64,000 bases of DNA from Bacillota bacterium (GCA_023421115.1 JAEZUI010000070.1:1-64000); one strand, 5' to 3'. Positions 1 to 10,440 are shown, numbered from the stretch's first letter. Notes: a model not told the origin generated them from the letters alone. Translations and numbers: made by a program.

Positions 1-700
1 CTTTTATACTCAACGGCTCTTCCGCTATTTCCTGTATATGCTTTAAAGCAATTGCCACCGGAGATTCTCCATTAAAGGGAAGTTTACCGGTAACCAATTC
101 ATACAACACTATTCCTAGTGAATAGAGATCGGATTTTTCATCAGAAAACCCTCCACGGGCCTGTTCCGGTGAAAAATAGTGGACAGAACCAATTGTACTT
201 CCGACAACAGTTATTGTTGAAGAGGTAACAGCTCTAGCAATACCGAAATCTGTAACCTTTGCAACTCCATCCTTTGCTAACAAAATATTATGCGGTTTTA
301 TATCTCTGTGAACAATATGATTCTTATGGGCGTGCTCTATTGCTGAACATATCTGAATGACTATATTTACTGCTTCCTTCCAATCTAGTGCACCGTTTTG
401 AATTACATAATCCTTTAAGGTTATTCCATTTACATACTCCATTACAATATAGTGCATATCATCTTCTTTTCCTACATCGTATATAGACACAATATTAGGA
501 TGAGAAAGACTGGCTGCTGCCTGAGCTTCAACCCTGAAACGTTTAACAAACTCTTCATCTGCAGTAAATTCCGGTCTTAATAGTTTAACCGCAACAAACC
601 TATTTAATAATTTACATTTTGCCTTATATACAAGGGCCATGCCGCCCCCACCTATTTTCTCTAACAACTCATACCTTCCACCAAGTATGCGACCTTCCAT
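1..700 (-). CDS. prkC: PrkC-type Ser/Thr protein kinase, N-terminal part (cut by window edge)
   Basis: Read on the minus strand from an ATG at 700-698, preceded by AGAGGTG. About 233 residues are visible: a Hanks-type kinase domain with a glycine-rich loop ([11 protein letters not shown]), catalytic Lys in VAVKLL, the [10 protein letters not shown] catalytic loop, DFG in VTDFGIARA, and an APE-like SPEQARG. The transmembrane and PASTA parts expected of PrkC would lie beyond base 1 and cannot be confirmed. It sits just downstream of its cognate PP2C phosphatase, the usual Firmicutes pair controlling growth, cell wall and spore germination signalling. A family C repeat fills the gap to the phosphatase. 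Confidence 0.93.
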   Translation of the reverse strand, partial: MEGRILGGRYELLEKIGGGGMALVYKAKCKLLNRFVAVKLLRPEFTADEEFVKRFRVEAQAAASLSHPNIVSIYDVGKEDDMHYIVMEYVNGITLKDYVIQNGALDWKEAVNIVIQICSAIEHAHKNHIVHRDIKPHNILLAKDGVAKVTDFGIARAVTSSTITVVGSTIGSVHYFSPEQARGGFSDEKSDLYSLGIVLYELVTGKLPFNGESPVAIALKHIQEIAEEPLSIK

Positions 701-730
701 ATCTACACCTCTTCTTCTGGCATTTCAATA

Positions 731-833
731 TATAGATAACGTACACTAAAGTTATATTTATATAGCATTTAAACGTTATCTAATTTAGATGAAAAACCTC
801 CTTTAAAATTTAGTTTTAGAGTTTTCATCTATA
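731..833. repeat. Family C palindromic repeat, copy C1
   Basis: This 103-bp unit has a near-identical copy at 44699-44802 in the same orientation. It is bounded by TATAGAT...ATCTATA and holds two hairpins: AGATAACGT pairs with ACGTTATCT, and TAGATGAAAA pairs with TTTTCATCTA. It lies between the PP2C gene and prkC. Read on the minus strand it carries an AAAGGAGGT stretch. It could be a structured leader RNA or a small mobile repeat; the sequence does not decide. Confidence 0.8.
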
Positions 834-907
834 ACACTTAACCCAAATCCCACCTTACAATATCCTATAAAGATATGTATATGCAATCAATATATTCATA
901 TGAATAC

Positions 908-1645
908 TTAAGAATTTTTTACAATTATAACAGTTATGTTGTCCTCTCCGCCTTTTTCATTTGCCAGTCTAACCAATTCGCTACATAAATAATGCGGATC
1001 ATCATTATTATTTATAACTGACAATATCTCATCTTCACTCAACATATTGGTTAATCCGTCAGTACACAAAATAAATATGTCATCCTCATTCACATCAACA
1101 CAATATGTATCTATAACAACGTTTTCTTCACATCCTAAAGCTCTGGTAATTATATTCTTTTTGGGATGATTATGTGCTTCCTCCCTAGTTAATGAACCGT
1201 TTTTTATAAGCTCCTCAATATATGAATGATCGGTAGTAAGCCTTTGTAACAAGCCGTTTCTTAGAAGGTATACTCTACTGTCTCCTACATGTCCTATAAA
1301 AAGTTTAGCTTTTAAAAATATTCCAATGACAAAAGTAGTACCCATTCCAAAGTTTTCTTCGGACTCTTTAGCTTTAGAAAAAATACTTTTATTAACTTCA
1401 GTCATCATATTGCAAATAAAGGACTGCATTCCTTCCTCATCTATATCCGGCTGAAAAAACTTAAGTAAATACTCCTCGGATAGGTCAACGGCCATAAGGC
1501 TTGCTAACTCTCCCGAGTTGTGTCCACCCATCCCATCTGCTACAATAAAGGTATCAGGTAGTCCATCTCTCCCAGAAATAATTTTATAGCTGTCTTCATT
1601 AATTTCGCGCGTTATACCTCTATCGCTTTCAACTCCAAATCTCAC
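908..1645 (-). CDS. PP2C-family Ser/Thr phosphatase (PrpC/Stp type)
   Basis: The protein is about 245 residues, the normal size of a stand-alone bacterial PP2C. Metal-binding motifs are present: NEDS near the N-terminus, VADGMGGHNSGE, the GHVGDSRVYL core, CTDGLTNM and a C-terminal GGEDNIT. It removes phosphate from targets of the adjacent kinase. I chose a GTG start at 1645, preceded by GGGGAG, because it gives the family N-terminus (VRFGVESDRG). A longer GTG frame from 1720 exists but adds an unrelated extension. It lies about 75 bp downstream of rlmN in the same transcript direction. Confidence 0.93.
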   Translation of the reverse strand: MRFGVESDRGITREINEDSYKIISGRDGLPDTFIVADGMGGHNSGELASLMAVDLSEEYLLKFFQPDIDEEGMQSFICNMMTEVNKSIFSKAKESEENFGMGTTFVIGIFLKAKLFIGHVGDSRVYLLRNGLLQRLTTDHSYIEELIKNGSLTREEAHNHPKKNIITRALGCEENVVIDTYCVDVNEDDIFILCTDGLTNMLSEDEILSVINNNDDPHYLCSELVRLANEKGGEDNITVIIVKNS

Positions 1646-1720
1646 TATACCACTCCCCAGAAAACTTGTAAAATGTTTTATAGTTAAATAGCTAAAATCA
1701 CTAATGCAATTATACTTCAC

Positions 1721-2764
1721 TTATTCTTTAACAGTTTCAATAAGGCTTCTGCGAAGCTGACCACAGGCAGCATCAATATCAGCACCAAGTTCACGTCTTA
1801 CTGTTGTTTCAATACCGCGTCTCTCCATCATATCTTTAAATTTGAAAATCCTTTCCTTGCTGCTCTTTTTAAACCCGCTATTTGTAACGCTATTTACAGG
1901 TATCAGGTTCACATGGCACAGCATACCCTTTAGAAGACCTGAAAGCTGCTGAACACATTCAACCGTGTCATTTACACCATCGATTAATGCATATTCAAAA
2001 GTTATTCGTCTTTTTGTTGTCTCTGTATATATCTTACATGCTTCAATTAATTTGTCAATAGAATACCTTTTATTAACAGGCATAATTTTTTCCCTCGCCT
2101 CATCATTAGGCGCATGTAATGAAATAGACAAAGTAACAGGTAAATTCTCTTTAGACAGCTTTAGAATTTCAGGTACAAGTCCACAGGTAGAAACCGAAAT
2201 GTGTCTAGCTCCAATATTCATACCTTCATTATGATTTACTAGTCTAATGAATTTAATAAGATTATCGTAATTGTCAAAAGGTTCGCCTATTCCCATTACA
2301 ACAATGTTTCCTACTCTGCCACCGGCCTCTTTTTGAATGGTTAGCACTTGATCCAACATTTCAGAAGAAGTCAAATTTCTTACAAAGCCTGCACCTGTTG
2401 AAGCACAAAACTTGCACCCCATCTTGCAACCTACCTGTGAAGATATGCAGACCGATAAACCATGTTCGTATTTCATCAATACACTTTCAACTATGTTACC
2501 ATCTATGAGCTTAAACAAATATTTAGTCGTTCCATCTATTTTCGACATAAACTTTTCAACAATTTCGAGCTTATTTATATATGCCTTTGTTTTTAAATTC
2601 TCCCTTATGTCTTTTGAAAGGTTTGTCATTTCATCAATATCTTTGACCCCTTTGTTAACCCATTGGAAAACCTGCTTTGCCCTAAATTTCTGCTGACCCA
2701 TTTTTGCAAAAAAATCCCCTAATTCTTCTATTGTAAGATTGAGAAGGTCAACCCTTCCGTTCAT
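1721..2764 (-). CDS. rlmN: 23S rRNA (adenine2503-C2)/tRNA (adenine37-C2) methyltransferase RlmN
   Basis: This 347-residue radical SAM enzyme methylates A2503 in the peptidyl transferase centre and tRNA A37. The radical SAM CX3CX2C cluster is visible as CKMGCKFC. The SAM-binding [12 protein letters not shown] segment and the second catalytic cysteine in the C-terminal ACGQLR follow family expectations. Its ATG lies four bases after the rsmB stop, so translation is probably coupled. Rsm and rlm genes are commonly neighbours in this clostridial cluster. Confidence 0.96.
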   Translation of the reverse strand: MNGRVDLLNLTIEELGDFFAKMGQQKFRAKQVFQWVNKGVKDIDEMTNLSKDIRENLKTKAYINKLEIVEKFMSKIDGTTKYLFKLIDGNIVESVLMKYEHGLSVCISSQVGCKMGCKFCASTGAGFVRNLTSSEMLDQVLTIQKEAGGRVGNIVVMGIGEPFDNYDNLIKFIRLVNHNEGMNIGARHISVSTCGLVPEILKLSKENLPVTLSISLHAPNDEAREKIMPVNKRYSIDKLIEACKIYTETTKRRITFEYALIDGVNDTVECVQQLSGLLKGMLCHVNLIPVNSVTNSGFKKSSKERIFKFKDMMERRGIETTVRRELGADIDAACGQLRRSLIETVKE

Positions 2765-2768
2765 ATGC

Positions 2769-4121
2769 TTAACTCCTTTTCCTCATTTTAGAGATAAAAA
2801 AACCATCTATGCCGTCTGTATTGGTGTACAACTGGATATATCCCTCTTTTGCTGTAGCTTTTATCAAACCTTCGGGAATGAATTCCGAAATATCTTCCAA
2901 TTCAAACTCCCTGTTAGCCTGTATAAATCTATTGACCTGTTCCTCATTTTCCTTCGGTTCTATCGTACATGTGCTATAAACCAACACGCCCCCAGGTTTA
3001 ACATAGCTAGAAGATGATTTTAGTATTTTCTCCTGGAGTTTTACTATTTCAGTTAAATCATTTGCATTTCTTGTCCACTTTATGTCAGGTTTTCTTCTTA
3101 TAATACCAAAGCCTGTACAAGGAGCATCAACTAAAACACGGTCTGCCTTGCCTGTTAAACTAAAATCCTGCTCTAAAGCGTCAAAAACTTCCGAACTTAT
3201 TATACCAATTCCAAGTCTTTCGCTTGCTTCCTTTATCAACTTTATCTTATGCTCATGGACATCCCTAGCTATAACCTCGCCTTTGTTTTGCATGAGCTGC
3301 GCAATGTGAGTAGCTTTACCTCCCGGTGCACTGCATACATCAATTACAAGTTCGCCCGGTTTTGGATCTAAAATTTGTGCAACCATCATGGAACTTTCAT
3401 CCTGAACCTGAAAAAGACCTTTTATAAATACTTCCATCTTTGTAATTGACGACGGATTATTTATTGTCAATGCATTTTTAATATATCTTGCCGGTTCAGT
3501 TTCAAAACCTTCTTTTCTAAGCTCAGTTTGAAGTTCTTCCCGATTGGTCTTTAATGTATTTGTCCTAACTGTCAGAGGAGCAGTCTCATTGTTACTTTTT
3601 AAAAGCTCCTCGGTAAAACTCTCTCCAAAGCGAGTTAGCCAACTCTTAACCATCCACTCGGGATGGGAATATTTTATCGAAAGGTAGGTACTAAGATCTT
3701 TGTTTTTGTCGGGATACTCAATCTTATCTCTCGATCTTGCAATGTTTCTAAGCACAGCATTAACATACCTGCTGCTAGCAGAGTGTCCATACCTTTTTGC
3801 AAGGTTGACACTTTCGTTGCAGGCTGCCGATTCTGGGATTTTATCCATAAAAATGAGTTGATAAACTCCCAACCTTAGGATATTGAGTATCCATGGAGAA
3901 AGTTTTTTAATTTTTACAGAAGAAAATTGATCTATTATATAGTCAATTGTAAGTTTCCGTTTCAAATTACCATAGACCAACTCAGTAATAAAAGCCCTGT
4001 CAAGATTATTCAATTTATTGTCTTCAAGGTTTTTGTTAAGGGCAATATTTGAGTATGCCCCCGACTTATTTATTTCATATAATATTTTTAATGCAGTTTC
4101 TCTTGGTAAATCAAGTTTCAT
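2769..4121 (-). CDS. rsmB: 16S rRNA (cytosine967-C5)-methyltransferase RsmB
   Basis: The protein has 450 residues, full length for RsmB/Sun. The N-terminal third is a NusB-like helical RNA-binding domain. The C-terminal part is a Rossmann methyltransferase with [12 protein letters not shown] (SAM motif I), [15 protein letters not shown] (motif IV) and the catalytic cysteine of STCTIEP. It modifies C967 of 16S rRNA using SAM. It lies between the zinc peptidase gene and rlmN with spacings of only 4-6 bp, consistent with one operon. Confidence 0.96.
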   Translation of the reverse strand: MKLDLPRETALKILYEINKSGAYSNIALNKNLEDNKLNNLDRAFITELVYGNLKRKLTIDYIIDQFSSVKIKKLSPWILNILRLGVYQLIFMDKIPESAACNESVNLAKRYGHSASSRYVNAVLRNIARSRDKIEYPDKNKDLSTYLSIKYSHPEWMVKSWLTRFGESFTEELLKSNNETAPLTVRTNTLKTNREELQTELRKEGFETEPARYIKNALTINNPSSITKMEVFIKGLFQVQDESSMMVAQILDPKPGELVIDVCSAPGGKATHIAQLMQNKGEVIARDVHEHKIKLIKEASERLGIGIISSEVFDALEQDFSLTGKADRVLVDAPCTGFGIIRRKPDIKWTRNANDLTEIVKLQEKILKSSSSYVKPGGVLVYSTCTIEPKENEEQVNRFIQANREFELEDISEFIPEGLIKATAKEGYIQLYTNTDGIDGFFISKMRKRS

Positions 4122-4126
4122 AATAT

Positions 4127-4825
4127 TTAATCATCTCTTCTGCTGTTCGCTAATAATATAAGACGCAACAAACTTGCTATAGCAACGGCTGCTGAAGCCA
4201 CATAAGTCATAGCTGCTGCTCTTAGAACCTTCTTTGCAGGGTCTATTTCATTATAATTTAACATACCTGTATCTTCAAGTGTTCTTATAGCCCTGTTGCT
4301 TGCATTAAACTCTACTGGAAGTGTCACAAGGTAGAAAAGAACCGCTGCACCAAAAAGTATAATTCCTAGATTAATAATAAACGGAATACTGAATATTAAC
4401 CCAATTATCGCCATTGTAGGCCCAATGGAAGAACCTATATTTGCGACGGGAACCAATGTACTTCTTAAAACTAAAGGCGCATATCCATCCTTATGCTGAA
4501 TTGCATGGCCAGTTTCATGGGCTGCAACACCTATAGCTGCAACAGAAGTGCTTCCATATACCGATTGTGACAATCTTACAACCCTTGTCCTTGGATCGTA
4601 ATGGTCTGTAAGCTCTCCCGGTTGTGCTTCGATCCTCACATCATAAAGTCCACTTCTATCTAGTATTGTCCTTGCTATATCCGCTCCGGTCATACCTCTA
4701 CTGTTGTGAACCTTACTGTAATGACTAAAGGTACCCTTTACCTTGAATTGAGCATAAAGGGAAAATAAAAATGCTGGCAAAACAAGTACCAAATAATATA
4801 TATCAAAACCATAAAATAGTCCCAT
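4127..4825 (-). CDS. Membrane zinc metallopeptidase, YugP family
   Basis: The protein is about 232 residues when started at the ATG at 4825, which follows GGAGG at good spacing and gives the family start MGLFYGFDIYY. It has an N-terminal transmembrane helix, an HETGH zinc/catalytic motif in VAAHETGHAIQH, and two further hydrophobic helices in the C-terminal half. The substrate is unknown. The family regularly lies beside rsmB and fmt in clostridia, as here. Confidence 0.88.
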   Translation of the reverse strand: MGLFYGFDIYYLVLVLPAFLFSLYAQFKVKGTFSHYSKVHNSRGMTGADIARTILDRSGLYDVRIEAQPGELTDHYDPRTRVVRLSQSVYGSTSVAAIGVAAHETGHAIQHKDGYAPLVLRSTLVPVANIGSSIGPTMAIIGLIFSIPFIINLGIILFGAAVLFYLVTLPVEFNASNRAIRTLEDTGMLNYNEIDPAKKVLRAAAMTYVASAAVAIASLLRLILLANSRRDD

Positions 4826-4881
4826 AGAATAGCCTCCTATCTTTATATATGTAAAATAATCTCTATAGCTAAAAAACACCG

Positions 4882-5646
4882 TCAAGGTTCTAAAATTTCA
4901 TCTAATCTCTGCTTTAGAGTGTCAACATTTATACAAGTATTGTAGCAAGGTCCGTTTGGTCTGTCATTAATCAAACCAATAACAGGAATTTTACCTACAT
5001 CTACTATTCCACTTGTAAGATCCCTTTCACAGGCAACAGCTAATATAAGTCTCGGCCTCAGTTCCTTTATTATATTTCTTGCAGCTGTTCCGCCCGTTAC
5101 TATTCTAACTTGAACCTCCTTCCCCTCGGCTGTCTTAAGAATATCTCCAATTGTACATCTTCCACACCTTTTACAGTTATTTGTGTTATTCGTAATTTTA
5201 TACCCACACTCGGAATACTGCAAACAATGAGGAAGCAAAATAAGAACGTTTTTGGGCGAATACTTCCGACCTAACGCATTTACCATTATATTATTAAAGT
5301 CTATATAAAACTTACGTATCAAATCTTTCTTTGTCTTAAAAATATCTGCTAAAAATATTGAAAGAGGAAGTAGCGCCTTTATTCCTGATCCCGCTAGAGC
5401 TCCAATTATTTTGTTAGCCGATCTATATTTATATATATACATAATGCTAAAAAACGAGATCATATAAAATAATATAACTAGTATTGTCACTATAACTAAA
5501 ATTAATAATATAAAGTTATATGTATATATTGTAGAGTAGCGGTAAATCAATCCAAAGACAAGTAATACTAAAAAAAGGCCAAATATTAGCATGCCTGATA
5601 ATAAGCCAAACTTCTTAACTCCCTTATCCAAGAACTTCACCTTCAT
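4882..5646 (-). CDS. DUF116 family cysteine-rich membrane protein
   Basis: About 254 residues. Two N-terminal transmembrane helices (roughly residues 15-80) precede a soluble domain rich in cysteines: LPHCLQYSECGYKI, CKRCGRCTIGD, VACERD and a C-terminal NGPCYNTC. The spacing suggests binding of metal or an Fe-S cluster. The function is not established. The start is uncertain; ATG at 5646 overlaps the 3' end of fmt by 23 bases and implies translational coupling. The position between fmt and the zinc peptidase is the family's usual context. Confidence 0.82.
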   Translation of the reverse strand: MKVKFLDKGVKKFGLLSGMLIFGLFLVLLVFGLIYRYSTIYTYNFILLILVIVTILVILFYMISFFSIMYIYKYRSANKIIGALAGSGIKALLPLSIFLADIFKTKKDLIRKFYIDFNNIMVNALGRKYSPKNVLILLPHCLQYSECGYKITNNTNNCKRCGRCTIGDILKTAEGKEVQVRIVTGGTAARNIIKELRPRLILAVACERDLTSGIVDVGKIPVIGLINDRPNGPCYNTCINVDTLKQRLDEILEP

Positions 5647-6556
5647 CCATTTTGTGCCCACATATATAATCCTCAACACACATTCTTCTGCAGCATTCAA
5701 ACTGTACCTCTTTTATAATGAGCTTCCCTATACCGCAAGCAACAATAATTCCATCCCTGCCAACATTACATATGGTACCTGCTTTTAAATTATGTGTATC
5801 TTCTGATATAATGGAAGTTAACCATATTTTCATTTTTTCACCGCAGTAATATGTATATGCTCCCGGCCAAGGGTTTGTTCCTCTAACTAAGTTGTGAATT
5901 TCTTTTGATGACTTCACCCAGTCTATGAGCCCTGTGTCCTTAGTCATCATACTGGCATATGTGGCCTCCGAATCAGACTGGGGTACTCTTTCTAAACTTC
6001 CGTCTTTAAGCTTTCGCAAGGTCTCTTTTAATACTTCTGCACCTAAAACAGACAGTTTGTCATGAAGTTCTCCAGCGGTCATATACTCAGTTATTTCAAT
6101 ATCTCCTTTAATTAACATGTCTCCTGTATCCATTCCCACATCGGTAAACATGGTAGTAATACCTGTCACTTTTTCACCATCTATTATGGACCATTGTATA
6201 GGTGCAGCGCCTCTATATTTCGGAAGCAAAGAACCATGCACATTTATACATCCATACTTAGGAACATCCAAAACAGACTTAGGAAGGATTTTCCCGTATG
6301 CTGCAGTAACCAGCAAATCCGGATTAATATCGTTTATTTTTTCTGCAAAGTCAGAAGTTTTAACTCTCTCAGGTTGTAGCACTTCAATCCCATGCTTTAG
6401 TGCGTATTCTTTCACCGGCGAAACGCTCATTTTATTTCCCCTGCCTTTTGGCTTATCGGGCTGTGTTACTACCGCAACGACCTCATAACCTTCCTTTAAA
6501 AGCATATCTAAAGATGGTACTGCAAATTCAGGAGTACCCATAAATACAATTCTCAA
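5624..6556 (-). CDS. fmt: Methionyl-tRNA formyltransferase
   Basis: About 310 residues, normal length. It transfers a formyl group from 10-formyl-THF to initiator Met-tRNA. The N-terminal formyltransferase domain carries the family motif SLLPKYRGAAPIQW, and a C-terminal OB-like domain follows. The best start is a TTG at 6556 placed six bases after GAGGTG, giving M-RIVFMGTPEFAVP like other Fmt proteins. The alternative GTG at 6565 lies inside the ribosome binding site. It is cotranscribed with def. Confidence 0.96.
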   Translation of the reverse strand: MRIVFMGTPEFAVPSLDMLLKEGYEVVAVVTQPDKPKGRGNKMSVSPVKEYALKHGIEVLQPERVKTSDFAEKINDINPDLLVTAAYGKILPKSVLDVPKYGCINVHGSLLPKYRGAAPIQWSIIDGEKVTGITTMFTDVGMDTGDMLIKGDIEITEYMTAGELHDKLSVLGAEVLKETLRKLKDGSLERVPQSDSEATYASMMTKDTGLIDWVKSSKEIHNLVRGTNPWPGAYTYYCGEKMKIWLTSIISEDTHNLKAGTICNVGRDGIIVACGIGKLIIKEVQFECCRRMCVEDYICGHKMDEGEVLG

Positions 6557-6594
6557 TAAAGTCACCTCTTACAAGTATTTTCTCTTTTATATTA

Positions 6595-7062
6595 CTACTC
6601 GTGCAAATCATCTTTATGAGTCACTTTTTGTGCTCTGCTTGTAAACAAAATTCCATCTAAATGGTCAAGTTCATGACAAAAGGCTCTTGCAAGAAGATCT
6701 TCACCTTCTAGGCTTATCTTTTCACCCTTTGGGTTCAATGCCTCAACCCAAACCTTCTTAGGCCTTATTACATCTCCAACATATTCAGGTACACTGAGGC
6801 ATCCCTCTACATCAAGCACTTCTCCCTCTGTTTTAACTATTTTAGGATTGATAAGCTCTAACAAGCCCTCACCCACATCGATTACAACAACTCTTTTTAA
6901 TACACCTACCTGAGGAGCGGCCAATCCAACTCCTTTTTCTGCGTACATTGTTTCAGCCATGTCCTTAAGTAATGTTAATAGCCTGTCATCTATAACATCA
7001 ACTGCTCTACATACCTTTTTTAAAACTTCATCTCCATCAATTCTTATATTCCTTAATGCCAT
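6595..7062 (-). CDS. def: Peptide deformylase
   Basis: 155 residues from the ATG at 7062, which follows GGGGGAAC. It removes the N-formyl group from nascent proteins. All three deformylase motifs are present: GVGLAAPQ, EGCLS (metal Cys) and HELDH (two metal His and catalytic Glu). A longer open frame to 7131 exists, but its extra residues are translated from the flank and end of a family A repeat and are not expected in the family. It works in sequence with the adjacent fmt. Confidence 0.96.
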   Translation of the reverse strand: MALRNIRIDGDEVLKKVCRAVDVIDDRLLTLLKDMAETMYAEKGVGLAAPQVGVLKRVVVIDVGEGLLELINPKIVKTEGEVLDVEGCLSVPEYVGDVIRPKKVWVEALNPKGEKISLEGEDLLARAFCHELDHLDGILFTSRAQKVTHKDDLHE

Positions 7063-7110
7063 TTTAAGTTCCCCCATATCATTTTTAAAATAGGAATTTA
7101 CTCCTCTATA

Positions 7111-7265
7111 AGGTGTTTCAAAAAAATTCATTAGTCAATATATATATTTCCAACCCAATAATGAAGCTATAAAGCTTCAAACATAGGAACCTTATTTTGC
7201 AACGCAAAAAAGTAAATCAACTTTTTTGAAACACCCATTGACCAGTTATTTTTTTGGAATCACCT
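7111..7265. repeat. Family A dispersed palindromic repeat, copy A1
   Basis: This 155-bp element lies between priA and def. Its ends are AGGTGTTTC and GGAATCACCT, with a central palindrome GAAGCTATAAAGCTTC. Read in reverse complement it matches copy A7 (38801-38945) over nearly its whole length. Related copies lie at 12560, 13861, 16455, 24332 and 29599. No coding capacity was seen. Confidence 0.9.
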
Positions 7266-7293
7266 ACTTCATTTATTCCCACAACAAAAAGTA

Positions 7294-9741
7294 TTATAAC
7301 ATATTTACCGGATTTATATCCACACTAATACCTATGTCATTTTTGCCCTGCTTTTCATAAAAATTGTCCAAAACTTCCGTTAATACATCTATAAGCTTTT
7401 CCATATCTTTATACTTAATAACAATCCTCCACCTGTATTTGTTCTTTATTTTAGACACTAAAGACCTAGAAGGACCTAATATATCAATACTACTATAAGC
7501 ACCTACAAAATAGTTATCAACAAATTTTTTAACACTTACAGCTTTGTTATAAACCATACGGTCATTAATTCCGCTCAATACAATTGAACCTATATGTGTA
7601 AAAGGAGGATATAACAATTTTTCTCTAACCATAATCTCCTTTTCGAAAAAACCTTTGTAATCCTGGGCACATGCACACTCAATGCTGTAATTCTCAACGT
7701 TGTATGTTTGGATAATTACTCTTCCCGAAATTGTTCCCCTACCGGCTCTTCCTGCCACCTGAGTTATAAGTTGGAAAGTCCTTTCGGTAGCTCTGTAATC
7801 TCCTGCATTGAGAATACTGTCTGCAGCAAGCACACCAACAAGGGTAACGTTTGGGAAATCATGTCCCTTTGCTATCATTTGTGTTCCCACTAGTATGTTA
7901 ATATTGTTTTCACGAAAATTCCGCAAAATGTCCTCATGAGAATTTTTATAGGTTGTTGTGTCCATATCCATCCTTATTACGGAGCTGTCTTCAAAATTCT
8001 TTTTTATTTCGTCCTCAATCTTTTGAGTGCCGGTGCCAAACCCTCTTATATGAGGACTTTTGCATTTCGGACAGTTGCTTACTTTCTTAACCGTATACCC
8101 ACAGTAGTGACATATCAACCTTTCGTCATAGGAATGATAGGTCATTGATACATCACACTTTGAACATTTTAACACATAACCACAGTTGCGGCAAAGGATA
8201 AAGGACGAATAACCACGTCTATTCAGAAAAATAATTGTTTGCTCTTTTTTATTTATGTTTTTCTCCATTTCACACGCTAATGCCCTGCTGAATATTGACC
8301 TGTTGCCCGCTTCTAGCTCTCTTCTCATATCCACAACCTGAACCTTAGGAAGCATCAGATTATTTGCGCGTTTTACCATTGTAAACATAGATATTTCACC
8401 GACTACTGCCCTATGATAATTTTCGATAGAAGGAGTAGCTGATCCGTACATCAACACGGCATTTTCAATTTTACAACGTTCCCTTGCCACCTCAACCGCA
8501 TGATACTTTGGTGAAATTTCTGATTTATAGGAATTTTCATGTTCTTCATCTATTATAATCATTCCAAGTCTGTCAAAAGGTGCAAACACTGCCGATCTTG
8601 CCCCTATGGCAACTTTTATTTTTCCACGTTTTATAAGTCTCCACTGGTCATACCTCTCTCCTAAGGACAATCTGCTGTGAAGTATAGCTACGTACTCTCC
8701 AAATCTTCCTTTAAATCTTTCCACCATCTGTGGGGTCAAAGAAATCTCCGGTACTAGGACAATAGCTTGCTTACCTATATTTATGCAGTGGTCAATAAGC
8801 TGAAGATACACCTCAGTTTTGCCGCTTCCGGTAATGCCGTGCAGCAATACTTCGTTAAAAGCTTTTCCATCTAGCATTTCTCTTACTTTCTTTAAAATAT
8901 GTCGTTGTTCCTCTGTTGGTTCTAAAGAGTTTGTCCTTTCAAAATTGCGGCTTTCATAGGGATCTCTTGTCACTTCTATATTCTTAAAATCTATATATCC
9001 GTATTTATTGAGGGTATCAAGCACACTTTTTGAGACACCGGCGAATTTTGCCAAGTCAGTTACTGAAATATATTCATTTTCTAAGAGCATTTCAAGTATT
9101 CTGACATGTTTTATACTCCTTAAGCGATTCCCCTCAATAGCTTCCTGAACTTCCTCGTAAGGTTTTATAAGATAAGCCACTTTAACATATTTTCCGCTTA
9201 CCTTAGCTCCAAATTCTTCACATATAGAAATACAATTAAGCTCGGTTAATTTGTTTATGTATTTTGATAAATCCTTTATGTTCATCTCTGTCTTTAAATG
9301 ATCATATTCCATTATACCTTCAAAATCCCTAAGCTTATCTAAAATTTTTACATAGTTGCCCTTTAGGGAAGTGTCAGAATTAAGAAGTTTAACCGTTTTA
9401 GAATTTACCAAACTCGACCCGGGAGGAAGCAAACATTTAAACACATCGGAATAAGTGCTTATATATCTGTGCCTCATCCAATGTGCCAGCTTTATTATAT
9501 TTAAATCAAGCGCTGAACTTTTATCAATAATTTCACTAATTTCCTTTAAGTCCTTAAAGTCACTCTCGTCCAAAAGAGCTATAACATAAGCTTCCCGCAG
9601 CCGGTTAGCTTTTCCGAAAGGCACAATAACACGCATTCCTGTACTAACTATATCTAAATACTTTTCAGGTACCTTATAGTGATATACCCTATCAAACTGC
9701 CTTGTAGCGTTGCTTATTACTATTTCTGCAATATTATTCAT
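7294..9741 (-). CDS. priA: Primosomal replication restart helicase PriA
   Basis: About 815 residues. It loads the replisome at stalled forks and unwinds DNA 3'-5'. The N-terminal DNA-binding region is followed by a helicase core with Walker A (GITGSGKTEVY), the DEEH box (IIIDEEHENSYK), and a zinc module of paired cysteines (CRNCGYVLKCSKC and CHYCGYTVKKVSNCPKC). Helicase motifs V/VI include GTQMIAKGHDF and QVAGRAGRG. The ATG at 9741 follows AGGGAG and gives the usual MNNIAEIVI start. The usual neighbours gmk-rpoZ-coaBC are absent upstream; rpoZ is found at 31 kb instead. Confidence 0.96.
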   Translation of the reverse strand: MNNIAEIVISNATRQFDRVYHYKVPEKYLDIVSTGMRVIVPFGKANRLREAYVIALLDESDFKDLKEISEIIDKSSALDLNIIKLAHWMRHRYISTYSDVFKCLLPPGSSLVNSKTVKLLNSDTSLKGNYVKILDKLRDFEGIMEYDHLKTEMNIKDLSKYINKLTELNCISICEEFGAKVSGKYVKVAYLIKPYEEVQEAIEGNRLRSIKHVRILEMLLENEYISVTDLAKFAGVSKSVLDTLNKYGYIDFKNIEVTRDPYESRNFERTNSLEPTEEQRHILKKVREMLDGKAFNEVLLHGITGSGKTEVYLQLIDHCINIGKQAIVLVPEISLTPQMVERFKGRFGEYVAILHSRLSLGERYDQWRLIKRGKIKVAIGARSAVFAPFDRLGMIIIDEEHENSYKSEISPKYHAVEVARERCKIENAVLMYGSATPSIENYHRAVVGEISMFTMVKRANNLMLPKVQVVDMRRELEAGNRSIFSRALACEMEKNINKKEQTIIFLNRRGYSSFILCRNCGYVLKCSKCDVSMTYHSYDERLICHYCGYTVKKVSNCPKCKSPHIRGFGTGTQKIEDEIKKNFEDSSVIRMDMDTTTYKNSHEDILRNFRENNINILVGTQMIAKGHDFPNVTLVGVLAADSILNAGDYRATERTFQLITQVAGRAGRGTISGRVIIQTYNVENYSIECACAQDYKGFFEKEIMVREKLLYPPFTHIGSIVLSGINDRMVYNKAVSVKKFVDNYFVGAYSSIDILGPSRSLVSKIKNKYRWRIVIKYKDMEKLIDVLTEVLDNFYEKQGKNDIGISVDINPVNML

Positions 9742-9907
9742 TATTGCTCCCTTCAATTAGTCCTCTCCATTTTGCCTCTTTTAATTTTGTCCTAAAAATG
9801 CGTAAGATCAAAACCTCAGGCTATATAGCCCTAATTGATTTTGCCTATCATTTCTATATTATATCAATTAGCAATAATGTTAATCAAATAAATTTTAAGA
9901 CAAAAAG

Positions 9908-9948
9908 TTCAAGTGGAATTACCTTGTAAAAAGGCTATTCCACTTGAA
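9908..9948 (-). terminator. Rho-independent terminator after the small P-loop gene
   Basis: A 12-bp perfect stem (TTCAAGTGGAAT with ATTCCACTTGAA) is followed on the minus strand by CTTTTTGTC. It lies 30 bases downstream of the stop at 9979 and separates that gene from priA. Confidence 0.8.
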
Positions 9949-9978
9949 TTTAAAACATACGCAATTATATTCAATTCT

Positions 9979-10392
9979 CTAATAATATGCTTTAATAAAT
10001 TCTGGCATAGACTCTTTATCACCCTCAACAGAAAAATAAAAGTCCAAATCAAACTTAGCTACCAACTTTCCAATATCTTCAAAGAAATTTTGCAAGCTTT
10101 CTGTTTCATCGTCTACAAGCTCTGTAAGATCATCAACAAACACACCTTTAATGTCATAATCTTCTGAAATCATTCCACATAGAAAACCCAGGAAAGAGCA
10201 TGCTCTGTTAATACTGACAGGAAATTCAGATAAATTGATGAATCTAACCTTGTGTTTCAAATTATACATTGAACGGCCTGTTCCATCAATAAACACTACA
10301 TCTCCAGAACTTTCCGATGACAAATTATTCGCAGTCTCTACCAAAGCTCTGGTCTTGCCCACTCCCTTTTTCCCACAAATCACCTTAATCAT
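9979..10392 (-). CDS. Small P-loop NTPase-like protein, unknown function
   Basis: 137 residues. An N-terminal Walker A motif (CGKKGVGKTRA) starts only a few residues in, and a Walker B-like strand (IKGVFVDDL) lies near residue 80. The rest is acidic and carries no recognisable domain. The ATG at 10392 follows GGAGG; a TTG three bases upstream is an alternative. It has its own terminator and is not obviously part of the priA operon. I do not recognise the family beyond the P-loop fold. Confidence 0.7.
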   Translation of the reverse strand: MIKVICGKKGVGKTRALVETANNLSSESSGDVVFIDGTGRSMYNLKHKVRFINLSEFPVSINRACSFLGFLCGMISEDYDIKGVFVDDLTELVDDETESLQNFFEDIGKLVAKFDLDFYFSVEGDKESMPEFIKAYY

Positions 10393-10440
10393 CAATATCA
10401 ATCCTCCTTTTTTATAACTTACTCCTCAGCCTAGGGTAAG

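Noticed and set aside
7063..7131. Upstream-extended start for def
   Set aside because: The extra residues come from the flank and end of repeat A1, while the ATG at 7062 has a good ribosome binding site and the family N-terminus.
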